Below, piece after piece: positions 1-11,035 of a stretch of DNA of 64,000 nucleotides. The notes under the pieces are model-generated. The model searched no databases. It saw only the letters and a list, made by a program, of their open reading frames with translations, and was not told where the DNA came from. Position numbers and translations under genes: made by a program. Within the stretch, counting starts at the first letter, position 1; each line of letters begins with the position of its first letter. Origin of the DNA: Simplicillium sp. C3G150-2 (lineage: Eukaryota; Ascomycota; Sordariomycetes; Hypocreales; Cordycipitaceae); contig JAJIYY010000004.1 of assembly GCA_022702485.1 (NCBI GenBank), positions 4,402,001 to 4,466,000 of the forward strand, read 5' to 3'.

Positions 1-486
1 CGGACTGGCGGAACAGAACACCCAAAACCTAACCCACAGCAGTTACTTCTTGACCCTATTCTGCGACTGGATTATATGCGCACTGGAGTCAGGCATGTTA
101 CCGGCCGAATGGTCTGGTACATGTCGTTGGCATGCCTACTCTTGAAGGATAGTTGGCATGATGAAGAGAATTTTGAAACGCGGTACAGAGACACGAAGGA
201 CTACTTGACGAAGCTGTATCGAAAAATCCTCGAATTTGAGATGAACTGTATTTGTGCCTCTGCGAGCGCTTGGAATGCGGCAGCAAAGCACGTTGTCAGT
301 TGGAACAACATGAGCTCCTTGGTTCAAGTTATTGAAGACATGGATGCTGAGCTTGTCAAACAAATTGAGCAGAATGCTACAACTGCAATGCAACAAAGCC
401 TGCTACGCTGCAACAGAGATCTCGATTTAGACAGCGCGGCGCCACCAGAGCAACCATCCAATACATCTGCAGTTGTTGCGCAGTAG
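1..486 (+). CDS. NLR/NACHT-type N-terminal domain protein, C-terminal part (5' truncated by window)
   Basis: The reading frame is open from base 1, so the gene begins outside the window; it ends at a TAG at 484-486. The visible 161 residues contain a helical segment around 'LYRKILEFEMNCICASASAW' followed by a Val-Trp-Asn region. This pattern is seen in N-terminal domains preceding NACHT in fungal STAND/NLR proteins (NWD or DUF7708-like). In such proteins the domain is followed by a P-loop NTPase and repeats. Here the frame stops about 45 residues after the domain, in a low-complexity tail rich in Ala, Pro, Ser and Thr, and no NACHT sequence is seen in the following 350 bp. It is either a stand-alone N-terminal domain protein or a truncated NLR. 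Family assignment rests on recognised sequence pattern only. Confidence 0.5.
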   Translation, partial: RTGGTEHPKPNPQQLLLDPILRLDYMRTGVRHVTGRMVWYMSLACLLLKDSWHDEENFETRYRDTKDYLTKLYRKILEFEMNCICASASAWNAAAKHVVSWNNMSSLVQVIEDMDAELVKQIEQNATTAMQQSLLRCNRDLDLDSAAPPEQPSNTSAVVAQ

Positions 487-842
487 GGCTTTTAACAAAA
501 TCAAATGTATATTAATGTTGCAAAGCGCCTTTAGGAACTCTTGGGTCCTTCAAATCACCCGGCATATTCCGAATAACAAGTTTTCACGAATTCGAGTGAC
601 AATTCACGGCCTCAACTGAAATCTCACATAATCACTATGAATGCGCGCCACAGACGACACAGGCCGATTAAGTGGCTTTATGATTAAAATAAATCGTTCA
701 TGTTATTTATTTGTCGTTTAACTATCGTCTTGTACTGCATGGCCTACCTTGATCAAAATTACAGGAGGTGGAATGCAAGACTTACCTGAAGAATCAAGCA
801 CAAAACAAAAACTATAACTTACCTAGAAAATACTTACACGCT
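487..842. other. Convergent intergenic region
   Basis: This 356-bp region lies between the 3' ends of the NLR-type fragment and the amidoligase-like gene. It is AT-rich around 650-760. No coding sequence or RNA gene was seen; it presumably holds the two 3' UTRs. Confidence 0.6.
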
Positions 843-2075
843 TCAAGTCCTTCCCGGTGGAAGGATGCCGCGCCTGTTCAAGTTGCGCCCAGAGCTGTAC
901 CGCTCCATACGTCGACGAAAGTATGCTTTCCATCGGTCCGCAAGACCAAGAACGTCTATCCATTGGTCGGAACCGATGTTGTCAGTGCTCACAGAGAGTC
1001 GATACACTTCCGCCAACTTTGTGGCAAATTGGCTCCGTGGAAGCATGGCGATGTCGAACAGCGCGCGGACAACACTCACCCAGAACCAAATGAACTCAAT
1101 GTCAAGGTTCCCTTCTGGATAACGGAATTCGATAGTACCAAATTGGGACATCGACAGGCCCATCTTGCTGTCGGCTGAGTTCCTTAAGCCATAGCTCAAC
1201 GTGGCTAAAGACTGTTGAGCGAGCAACTTCTTCAAGTTGTTGAAAATCTTCTGCTCATCCTCACCAGCATTGAGCATGTTGCTCTTGGCGTCTCGAAGTT
1301 CGTTCATGCAAATCATACTAAATGCGTCATGAACCACAAAGTCGTAGTTTCCCTTGCCAATCCGAGACGCCTCACTGATGGGTTGGCAATACCTACCGCT
1401 AGATCGGAAGGGATGACAAGCTTGATAAATGAAGGGTTCCTCAAGAAGAAATGTAAGAGCGGCCACTCCACGGGCTATGTCATGGGTGAGTTCACCCTCT
1501 AGTGGGCTTGCGTGAATGTGCAAGCCGCACATCTCGTTGATGTAAATCTTCATTTGTCTGCGAAGCTCTTCAATTGCTGCGGATAGAGTGGGGAGGCCGT
1601 TGTCTAGCTGGACTGTGTCGTCGATGATTGGTGAGTTGATTTCTATACCAAACCAGCTGTATCCCTTTGGAGTTTCAGGGGGAGCGTTGGCATCCATGTC
1701 GGCAGTCATACACAATTCATCAGTGACGAACCAATACTGGAATCGTGAGTGTGAGGCCTGGTTCTGGTTCCAGACGAGGAAAATTCCGCCGTCGAAGGTT
1801 ACCACTTGTCCACCGTATACGGATATCGCTTTCTGTACATCGCCTTCGGATTTGAGAGCACACGCAACCGGGAGTCCATGAGAACCAAGGATATGACACA
1901 CTTTGTGGATGCACTCTTGATTGGCGAGGTGTCTTGCCATGACGTTGTTGGGGTCAACAGCGGCTGGTCCAGACTCGGGCCAGCGACCATCTTGCATGTC
2001 TTGTCTACTTCTCACCTTGTCTGTGCTGCAATAGGCAACTAGCAACTCAAGCTCAATGCCTATTTTGACAGCCAT
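843..2075 (-). CDS. Putative amidoligase-family protein
   Basis: Intronless gene of 410 aa. The N-terminus carries the 'GIELELL' strand typical of the glutamine-synthetase-like amidoligase fold (Amidoligase_2, PF12224). Further in are 'GIEINSP' (about residue 146), 'CGLHIHAS' (about residue 183) and 'GTIEFRYPEG' (about residue 321). The paired Glu and His motifs match the metal/ATP-binding pattern of the family. Members are predicted to form amide bonds between a carboxylate and an amine; substrates of the fungal versions are unknown. The first ATG directly precedes the conserved strand, supporting this start. It is transcribed divergently from HIR1. Confidence 0.7.
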   Translation of the reverse strand: MAVKIGIELELLVAYCSTDKVRSRQDMQDGRWPESGPAAVDPNNVMARHLANQECIHKVCHILGSHGLPVACALKSEGDVQKAISVYGGQVVTFDGGIFLVWNQNQASHSRFQYWFVTDELCMTADMDANAPPETPKGYSWFGIEINSPIIDDTVQLDNGLPTLSAAIEELRRQMKIYINEMCGLHIHASPLEGELTHDIARGVAALTFLLEEPFIYQACHPFRSSGRYCQPISEASRIGKGNYDFVVHDAFSMICMNELRDAKSNMLNAGEDEQKIFNNLKKLLAQQSLATLSYGLRNSADSKMGLSMSQFGTIEFRYPEGNLDIEFIWFWVSVVRALFDIAMLPRSQFATKLAEVYRLSVSTDNIGSDQWIDVLGLADRWKAYFRRRMERYSSGRNLNRRGILPPGRT

Positions 2076-3051
2076 GTTGTTGTTTGCTGTTGGGAAGGTT
2101 GTTCGTTGTTCGGTGTATTCTGATTTTGTCGAAGTACTTACCTGAATGTGGAATTTCGGAAGATTGATACCGAAAAAAGTAGTCTATGTTGTTGAGACAT
2201 GCTGTTTTATATACCCCAAGCAACCCTGAACACTTGATTCAGTGGTTGGATAACACTTCTTTGTCCCCACGAACAAGGCCAAGAAACAACGTATCGTGTT
2301 GGCACACAAGAGGATACTAGGAGTGACTTGAACATTGGATTGTCAGGGAACAGAACACCCCATTGATACAGTTTCTCTGAGCATGAACATTAGACTATGA
2401 CATGTACAACTGCAGAACACTCTCCGACTCAGTATGGCTGGCCATTGCATTTGTTGTAATTGTTCGTACATCGAAGAAGAATCGAACAATGAACGGGGCA
2501 CATGTGTAGGTAAAATGAAGGCCAATGGTAACCTGACTAAGAAATATCGTCGGGATTTTATGTTGCTTGGTAGATTGATTCACCCATCAATTTTCATCAA
2601 CTTATCATTTCATGCGAAAAGTCTCCAGATAGTTGTGTAGTTTGGCCGCTTGAGGGACGATGGCTATGCGGTTCGTAGCGGTATACAGCACACCTCTCCG
2701 ATTATTGATAATATACCAAAAGATATGTACCGATATACTAAATTTTTTATTTACATACTTTTCAGCATTTAGTTTTCCTTTGCAAAATATTTCTCAACGC
2801 CAAGAACAAGAGCTGCAAAGAGCAAAGACTAGGTGGTCACAGAAAATGCCTGCACTTTTGTGTCACCCTTTGGTAGGGCATCTGGGCTTCGAACACTGTG
2901 GGCCGATTAACGTCAAAGAACGCGCTCCAGCAGCGCGTTTCCCGAACTCCAGCTTCGCATAACCAGAACAACTCCATTCACCAACAACGCGACTACTACA
3001 GCTACATCGCAATCGCTTTTTGCATCAGCCCATGTCGGCAGCCCCGCCAAT
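2076..3051. other. Divergent promoter region amidoligase-like / HIR1
   Basis: About 1 kb between two divergent start codons. It contains an AT-rich stretch around 2700-2765. No supported coding sequence was seen. Confidence 0.55.
2205..2213 (-). promoter_or_regulatory. Putative TATA box of the amidoligase-like gene
   Basis: On the minus strand this reads TATATAAAA, about 130 bp upstream of the ATG at 2075. Position and sequence fit a fungal TATA element. It is inferred from sequence only. Confidence 0.35.
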
Positions 3052-6000
3052 ATGCTTATCATCAAGCCTGCATGGCTGAGCCATAGCGGTGAACAGAAAG
3101 ATTTCGAGGTTTACAGCTGCAGCATATCCCCTGATGGAAAGCGCCTTGCGACCGCGGGCGGCGATGGCCATGTGCGCATTTGGTCCACGGAAGCCGTCTA
3201 CAATGCGAACGACCCAAACTACAAAGAACCGCGCCAGCTTTGCCATATGAGCCATCATCTGGGAACTATCCATTCCGTACGATTCTCACCAAATGGACGA
3301 TACCTAGCGAGCGGCGCAGATGACAAGCTTATCTGCGTTTACCACCTCGACAAAGGGCCTCCGCCCGCAACCTTTGGCACCGACGAGCCGCCTCCCGTTG
3401 AGAACTGGAAGACGTATAAGCGACTTATTGGACACGAAAATGACGTGCAGGATCTAGGCTGGTCGCACGACTCTTCAATTCTCGTGTCTGTAGGCCTCGA
3501 CTCGAAAGTCGTGGTGTGGTCCGGCTATACCTTCGAAAAGCTCAAGGCCATTCCCGCGCATCAGTCTCACGTCAAGGGCATCACCTTCGACCCTGCAAAT
3601 AAGTTCTTCGCTACCGCAAGCGATGATCGAACCATCAAAATCTTCCGCTTCACGTCGCCGTCGCCGAATTCGACCCAGCATGACATGGTGAACAACTTTG
3701 TTCTCGACACAACGATCAGCTCTCCATTCAAGAGCTCTCCCTTAACAACCTACTTCCGACGATGCTCGTGGTCTCCGGATGGTAACCATATTGCAGCTGC
3801 AAATGCTGTAAATGGGCCTGTGAGCTCCGTCGCGATTATCGAACGAACGAGATGGGACAGCGAAATCAACCTGATCGGCCACGAGGCGCCGACAGAAGTT
3901 TGTGCCTTTTCGCCGAGACTCTTTCATACCGTGGAGCCCGGCCAGAACGGCGCTACGGATGAAAAAAACAAAGAAGGGCAGCTAGTCACTGTAATTGCTT
4001 CTGCCGGTCAGGATAAGACATTGACCATCTGGAACACAAATACATCGCGCCCTGTTGTTATCTTGCAAGACTTAGCTGGAAAGTCAATATCTGACTTGGC
4101 ATGGACGCCAGATGGCCAAACCTTGTTTGCGTCGAGTTTGGATGGCAGCATTGTAGTTGCCAAATTTAGCGAAGGAGAATTAGGCTGGGTCGCCAGACCA
4201 GAAGAAAATGATCGAGCCCTCCAGAAATATGGTGGCTCTCGCAAAGGCATGGGCATCGCTGAGGATGTTGATGGTCTCGTGCTTGAGAACCACAGCAAAG
4301 CAACAGATGAGAAAGCGCTGCAGTCACGAATGGGTGCCCTGATGGGCGATGCAGCCACGGTTAATGGAAAAGAGTCTGGCCCCGAGACGAACGGCACGAA
4401 AGTCGACGCCTCAGAGAAGCCTGCTGCCAATGGTGAAAAGACTGCTGCCGAAGAGGCTGCGGATAAGACAGAGGCAAGGGTGAAAGAGTTGAAGTCCCGC
4501 GTGACGATTGGAAAAGATGGTAAGAAACGGGTGGCGCCTTTGCTAGTTTCATCATCAGGGACGGGCGAGTCCTCACTCCCACAGACACAACTTATTGGCG
4601 CAACTACATCGAAGAATACACAGAACGACGTGCCCCAAAGTATGCTTGATCTGACGAAGCCCTTTGACGGTTTACCAAAAGGAGGTATCGCCGCTATGCT
4701 TCTCGGGAACAAGCGCAAATCTACTGCCGCAGACCTGGAGGAAGACGAAGACCCCAGCAGCAAGCGAGCCGCCACCGGCCCAGTCGCAGTCGTTACCAAC
4801 GGGCCTGATGGCGTTGAGCCCGCTGCTTATAAGGCCATCGAAAACGGCATTATCCCTACGCCCGAATTCCTGCGCCCAGCTGTTCTGAACCCAGCCATAT
4901 CGTTCGCTCAAGTTCGCCTGGCAGTTCCTCGAATTCGGGCCCATATCTTACGACCGCTTGAACGAGGCATCCTGCAACCAGATATGAGTTTGGATGACGC
5001 AACCAAGGTTCCAGAGAACATAATTTTGGAAGCTAAGAATGACGCCAATCCCCGCGACCCATCCCATGTTCTTGTTACGAAGCGCGGTCTCCTTGTTTGG
5101 CAAGAATTCTTGCCCCGTGCCGTCATCTTGGTCACTGGCAACAAACACTTCTGGGTGGTGGCATGCGAGGACGGCACAATCCATGTTTGGACGCCGGCAG
5201 GTCGCCGCCTTCTGAACCCAATTATCCTAGAGTCCCAGCCTGTAATTCTAGAGTGCCGTGACCACTGGCTGCTTTGCATTACGGCAGTTGGCCAAGCTTA
5301 TGTCTGGGACGTAAGGACGCAAACGTCGCCTCACCCTCCAGTTTCTCTTGCCCCGATTCTCGATATAGCAACAACATCACTGAACCAACACACTGCGACA
5401 CCTGGCCCTGGAGTGACATCTGCACATTTGAACACCACGGGGCACATAGTGGTCACGCTTACGAATGGTGACGGCTATTACTATGCGCGCGAGATGTTTA
5501 CATGGCAAAGATTGAGCGAAGCTTGGTGGGCTGTCGGATCACAGTACTGGAACTCGAACGACTCATCGTTGTCCGCTCTGCAATCTACTGCTGTTGGCGC
5601 CAAGTCAGACACCGAGGGTGGCGAACCAAGACCGACAGTATCATCAGGCATCATTCCCTTCCTAGAGCGCCATACGACGAATGAGTTTCTTCTCAAGGGC
5701 CGCGCCTACGCACTGCAGCGTATTATCAAGACAGTTATTCAAAAGAAGGAAGCTGAAGATCTCGAGAGCTGCGTTAGTATTGCTCACCTAGAGAACAGAA
5801 TAGCTGGTGCCCTGCAGCTCGGGGCTGGGGAAGAGTTCAGGCTCTATCTATTTACCTATGCAAAGCGACTGGGAGCAGAAGGAGCGCAGGGCAAGGTCGA
5901 AGAGCTTCTGAACAGTCTGATCGGAGGCATTCTGCAGGAAAGTGGTCAAGTGGACGACAGTGGCCGCGGTTGGTTTTCCACTGGCGACAAAATTTGTGGA

Positions 6001-6203
6001 TGGGAACGCAAAGATCTATTGAAGGGCGTCGTTTTAATACTTGGTAAGAAATTCGGATGAACTTGGTACTTTGCATTGTATCATTGACCGTACTGACACT
6101 CACAGGTAAATACCGAGAACTGCAGCGGCTTACTGGACAGTACGCCAAGCTGCTAGATCTGGATCTCGAGCATAGCGCCGACACGATGGATATTGAGGTA
6201 TAG
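3052..6203 (+). CDS. HIR1: HIR1/HIRA histone chaperone WD-repeat protein
   Basis: Two exons, 3052-6043 and 6106-6203, encode about 1029 aa. The 62-nt intron has a GTAAGA donor, a CTGAC branch site and a CACAG acceptor. Splicing joins 'GVVLILG' to 'KYRELQRL', the conserved end of fungal HIR1. The N-terminal ~390 residues form seven WD repeats (for example 'DGHVRIWS', 'DRTIKIFRF', 'DKTLTIWN'). A HIRA B-motif-like segment ('SRVTIGKDGKKRVAPLL') lies near residues 480-500 and is followed by the HIRA C-terminal domain at about 620-1000. HIR1 is a subunit of the HIR complex, which deposits H3-H4 independently of replication and represses histone genes. The start 'MLIIKPAWL' matches the family's N-terminus. 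Confidence 0.95.
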
Positions 6204-6846
6204 GCCGTGCGTCCTTTGGTGGACAGTTATTTTAAATCGATTGCAACGTGTAATATTAGCTCAGAGGATACTCGCTCGGCGTTTTGAGGTATTGGTCATT
6301 TGGAGTACTAAAGTTGAAGGCGGCAGGAAGTGTGAATACGGCGACCGAATTAATGATCTTTTCGACTTGGCGCAAAAGCACCTAACAAACCTGATTTTTG
6401 TGATGTCCTGGTCAAGACTGCCGAAAATCTGGCCGTCGCAACTTGGCAGCTGGCGGTGCTTAAATTCCTTGCTTCAAGCAGATGACTGGGCCTCAAGGTA
6501 TGGGAGGCAACCTGACAGCTGCGGGCAGTTGGCGCACAGTTGAAGGGCAAGTAGCGCAGGCAGCTGCCTCGCATTCGACGAGTTGAAAATATTGCACAGG
6601 AGTTTGTGTTCGTTACATCTTTTCCTCTTCTTTGTATCTTCATCTCGAAACATTTTACACCTCGGTGCTCTGGGTGACTTAGCAAGCAAAGTGCTTCAGT
6701 GCCACCACACAAACTGCACAGTCGCTCCTCTTGCCTGTCTAATCATTCTGGACAAACGCCGTTGCTCTCACTACCTCTGAGTCTATTCAACACCTATTCC
6801 TACGTCAACCCTTTCCCTCCGAACGCCAACAACGTGCGGCCGGCAT
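6204..6846. other. Intergenic region HIR1 / GT15-like gene
   Basis: This 643-bp stretch holds the HIR1 3' UTR and the promoter and leader of the next gene. A pyrimidine-rich leader (6700-6830) precedes the ATG. No coding sequence is supported. Confidence 0.55.
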
Positions 6847-8109
6847 ATGCTGCTTGGATCTGAGCCAATCGCCATGTGGAAGGAATCGTGCCGCTCGAAT
6901 CAAAGCCTCAACCCTTGGACAAAGGCGTCACTATGGCTTGTGTTTGGCATGGGCTGCTTCCTAACGTCGATACTTCGTCCGTCGTTTTCATCTTTCGACT
7001 CGCCAGCCAACGGCCAACGAGTGGCTATCATATCCGTCGTAGAAGAATCAGACGTGCTGTTCGTCGTATCTTCGCTGCAAGAAGTACAACCGCGTCTGGA
7101 CCTACGATATGAGTATGATTGGATTTTTGTCAGCTCAAGCCCTCTGAGTGAAAGCTTCAAGACTGTGTCATCTGCGATTACTGGTCCAAACATCAAACAC
7201 GCCACAATGAGCATCAGTGATGCTAAAACCGGCGGCCCCTTCGACAGTCTTGCAAGCTTGTCAAATGGAACCAAAGCATGCTATCGCTCTGCAGAGGCGA
7301 TGCTAGCAGCGGTGAACCTGGAGCAGTTCGCAAATGGGCGGCAATGTGCATTGTATCTCGTCCTTGAGCCACGGGTAAGATCTCCTCGTGACCTTGACGC
7401 CGTAATGGTTTGCTAATAGTGAAATCAGAGCGGACTGATACACACGCTGAGTCGAGATTCTTTGCCAAACTTCAAAATCACCAAACCCATACCTCGCTCG
7501 CCCATATCAACCGCCCATATTTGCGCTCCATGGCAGAAAACTCTCGACCTAGAATCTTCCGTCACGTCCCTCATGGCCTACAGCATGCTCAGTGCCAAAT
7601 ACTTTGCACAAAAAGCTCAAGCAATGGCTAGCCACATTGCAAATGAACTGCAACAGCTGTTCATCAATTTTGAAATCGACAAAGACGTTGCAGCGAGAAG
7701 TACACTTCAAGCGATGTGCCCCAAGCGGCTACTGGACCACATCGACACCACCACTGGCCATTTTCGTATTGGCAATGCTTATCTAGGCGTTCCAACTATC
7801 AGTCAAAGTATTGGACAGCCGAGGAAAAGTGTCTGGAGTCGACTCCGCAAGCGAGATTTCAGGTATGTCACTCGACCAAATGCCGCTGAGCCGACCGCAG
7901 AATCAAAGACGAATGCTCGGCGCAGCCTGTTGCCAGTTGTCAAACAAAACGTTGATTCCAAAGTGTCATCCAACGAAAGAGTTTTAACGATGACGGATCA
8001 GTTTGAGTTCTGGGAGTTTGTAGCGATGGACTTTGACAGACAGGAGAGTATCCCTAGCCTGCGTTCTGGAAACACAGTGATTGATGAAAGGAACTTTGCA
8101 ATGATGTAG
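6847..8109 (+). CDS. Type II membrane protein, divergent GT15 (Kre2/Ktr)-like
   Basis: Two exons, 6847-7374 and 7429-8109, encode 402 aa. The 54-nt intron has a GTAAGA donor, a GCTAAT branch and a TCAG acceptor. Residues about 26-47 form one membrane anchor ('ASLWLVFGMGCFLTS'). The next ~150 residues weakly resemble the start of GT15 alpha-1,2-mannosyltransferases: 'SDVLFVVSSLQEVQPRL', 'YEYDWIFVSSSPLSESFK' and 'CALYLVLEP'. These correspond to the family's helix before the fold, 'YPWVFLNDEPF' and 'YYWRVEP'. The later catalytic blocks of that family are not recognisable, so it may be a non-catalytic or very diverged relative in the Golgi. An in-frame ATG at codon 10 is an alternative start. The gene model is well supported by splicing; the function is weakly supported. 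Confidence 0.5.
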
Positions 8110-9426
8110 CTTGCAAAGGAGCTGCACTAGGCATGGGCAAATAGCTGAGGAATGAATGATTCGTCGGATTTAATGGAGATGGCCTTTCTATAGAACTACG
8201 TTAAGCAATATAACCATGCAAACATCTCTAGCGCTCTTTAGAGCGGATTTGTGACTGTTGGAAATCCGATGGAGAAACACTAATTATCTGACTGCTACAG
8301 TGCCGTTAGAGAACCCCAGCTGAATGTGTGGCTGAAGTACAACAACAGGGGGAAGTATGCGGTGACGTCAAAGACAAGGCAAGGCAAGGCAGGGGCAAGA
8401 CCTAATGACAAGACTGAGAATGGTGTAAACAAAGCAGTTTTGCGTTGTTAAAAAGATATTTCGAAATGCTCCGTGTAAGAACAAGAATTTTCGGAACGAC
8501 ATTTCATCGTTGCTTTGAAGGACCGTACACCTTTGAATATGCAGCCCAGAGTTGGGTGTAGGCTGTTTAGATTGAGCAAGCCAGCCATAAGAGGGACCCG
8601 CGTTCGCCATTGGAGACGAGAGCTGCACAGTGCCCAAGTCGGATGCAGTCCTACCCGCATGCGCTCCCAGTTTTAGAGGACTACAGTGGGCCTGCTCGCC
8701 CAAAGCCAGATCGGCCAGCGCCCAATCATGCGCCAAAGAGCCCGCAAATCAGGCTCTGCCGACGTGCCGGAGGGAGCTTTTGGTGGCTGCCAGCAGCACA
8801 GGGGTCTCCACACTAGCAGCAGTGGTGTCGCAAGCCACTAATGCAAGTGTTTTTTTGCGAAGAGATCAGGGGAGCCTGAGATTGCTTCTGTGCACATGCG
8901 CGCTGTTGAGAACTGCTGTCGTTTGTCTCTCTCAGCTAGGCCACACACGACTTGATACCTGATTAATCTTTTGCGCATTCCTTCGACTTCGGTGTGCATC
9001 GACCCTCTAATCAACCTCATCATTGACCCAAATTTCTACACAGCATTGAGGAGAAGCGCTACAGCGATCTGCATACACTTAACCCAACTCGACGTCACCG
9101 TCTCTTTGCCCTGCCTTCAAATTTGTCTCGTTTTTGGTTCAACCGCGACCGCCTCGACCGCGAAGAGTCTGCTGCTTCCGACCCATTCACCAGTTCCTCA
9201 ATTCGCTACTAGGTGTTTATTACGATTTGTCACACGAAGAGATTACACGAGAAAGCCGAGTCGAAGAACAGACACTGCCGGGAGTACCAGTCCGACATCC
9301 ATAACGACCGAGTTTGCCGTCGACTTTGGGAGGCGACACTGAGAGAACCCTCTGAGGCTTGGGATCACACCGTCTACAACGACAACTTGCTCTGGAGGAA
9401 GAGGAGTCTTGCCAGTGAAAGAAAAC
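8110..9426. other. Long leader/intergenic region before the nucleotide-sugar transporter
   Basis: About 1.3 kb. A short (AAGGC)n-like repeat occurs at about 8374-8395. A pyrimidine-rich stretch from about 9000 is probably the transporter's 5' UTR. Open frames here have no protein-like composition. Confidence 0.5.
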
Positions 9427-11035
9427 ATGGCTATTCTAGAGGCTTCATCCTATCGGGGTGGCTCAACGAAACCCTCGCGCAAGAGACTGTCGCTCATTTT
9501 GGTATGAAAACATATCGCCAGTGTCAGCTTACGAGCTGTTAACTAACCGGCGTCCTTAGCTCACCTTCCAGAACTCTGCCTTGATATTGGTAAATAGCCT
9601 ACAGCCTCACGATATCGGCTGCATGGACCGCTAAACTAATTGTGATATTAACAGGTGATGCACTACTCTCGAATCATGCCACCATCTGGTGACCATCGTT
9701 ATTTCACATCGACTGCGGTTTTCTTGAACGAACTCATCAAGCTGTCCGTCTCTCTCACGCTCGCAATTTACGAAACTTCAAAAACACTGGCGCCTAGTAC
9801 ACCCGCAACCGTGATGTTTGAGCAGATCTTCCGCGCTGTTTTCTCCGGAGACGGCTGGAAGCTGGCCGTGCCTGCTGCGTTTTATACACTTCAAAACATG
9901 CTGCAATTCGTAGCTGTCGAGAACCTTGATGCAGTGCACTTCCAGGTTCTCTACCAACTCAAGGTAAGGCGTTCATATCCCCAGTGATCCTTCCCTTCGA
10001 CTAACATGCAACCGAAGATCCTCACTACAGCTCTATTCAGCGTGTGTTTGCTCAACCGCCCCCTCGGAATCACAAGATGGATATCGCTAGTGATCCTCAC
10101 TATTGGTTGCTCCATCGTTTCGCTACCTGCTACAAACTCCTCCGTCGACTCGTTCATCCTACACGGAATCCCCGATCACTTCTTCCCGCGTTCTCAACAT
10201 GAGCTGGGCCACCAGGTTTCATCATCAGATAACGTTCCCAACGCTCATCTGAGCCGTAGATCTGCGACCTATGAAGGCATAGATCATGACCAGCCCGCTG
10301 CGGACCTCTCAATGAACTATTCAGTTGGATTTTCCGCTGTATTGATCGCCGCTGCCATCTCAGGTCTGACCGGAGTCTACTTCGAGAAACTTTTGAAAGA
10401 GAGCCCATCTCAAGCAAGTGTCTGGATCCGAAACGTTCAACTGAGCTTCTACTCCCTCTTGGCTGCTCTCTTCGGAGGCGTAATGTGGAATGACGGTGCT
10501 GACATTGTTCAGCATGGCTTCTTTGATGGCTACAACACCATCGTGTGGGTGACCATTCTGCTGCAGGCAGCCGGAGGACTGATCGCGAGTTTGGTAATTC
10601 GAGATGCCGATAACATCATCAAGAACTTTGCCACCAGCATCAGTATCATTATCAGCTTCTTTGTAAGCGTCTGGGTATTCGAATTCACAGTCACATTCAC
10701 GGTAAGCGCCATCATTAACACAGCCACTCATAACTGTCTAACATGTGATGTTTTAGTTCATTTCGGGGACGTCACTCGTGCTCTTTGCGATTTGGCTGTA
10801 CTCCGGACCAGAGCGCAACCTCAACCGCCCACCACCAATTCACATCGCCAACTTTGAGAAGCCTGCCATTGAGCGTACATTCACTCCTGGATCAACCCCG
10901 CGTACCACTGATCCAAAGCGTCTAAATATGGATCCATTTGACCTCAAGGGTCTGGGCAAGTCTTCCAGTCGGCCAAGCAGCCCTGCACCAACACCTCGAC
11001 AAGTGAGCCGGAGCAACTTGCCCAAGCAAGGGTAA
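9427..11035 (+). CDS. UDP-galactose / nucleotide-sugar transporter (SLC35A-like)
   Basis: Five exons: 9427-9501, 9560-9589, 9655-9963, 10018-10701 and 10757-11035, giving 458 aa. All junctions are GT-AG and keep frame. The second exon is only 30 nt and encodes 'LTFQNSALIL', joining 'KRLSLIL' to 'VMHYSRIMPP'. The result matches the start of the nucleotide-sugar transporter family (PF04142; 'LxxQNxxLxLxMxYSR'). About ten hydrophobic helices follow, with 'NLDAVHFQVLYQLKILTTALFS' and 'GLTGVYFEKLLKES' as family landmarks. The C-terminal ~85 residues are hydrophilic and Ser/Pro-rich, presumably cytosolic. The family moves UDP-galactose, UDP-GlcNAc or CMP-sialic acid into the Golgi; which sugar is carried here cannot be read from sequence. 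Confidence 0.9.

Noticed and set aside
4008..4799. 263-codon open frame on the minus strand
   Set aside because: It lies wholly inside HIR1 exon 1 in antisense. It is Ser/Ala-rich with no domain pattern, an artefact of HIR1 codon use.
8374..8395. (AAGGC)n short repeat
   Set aside because: Only about three units; low-complexity sequence without a known role.
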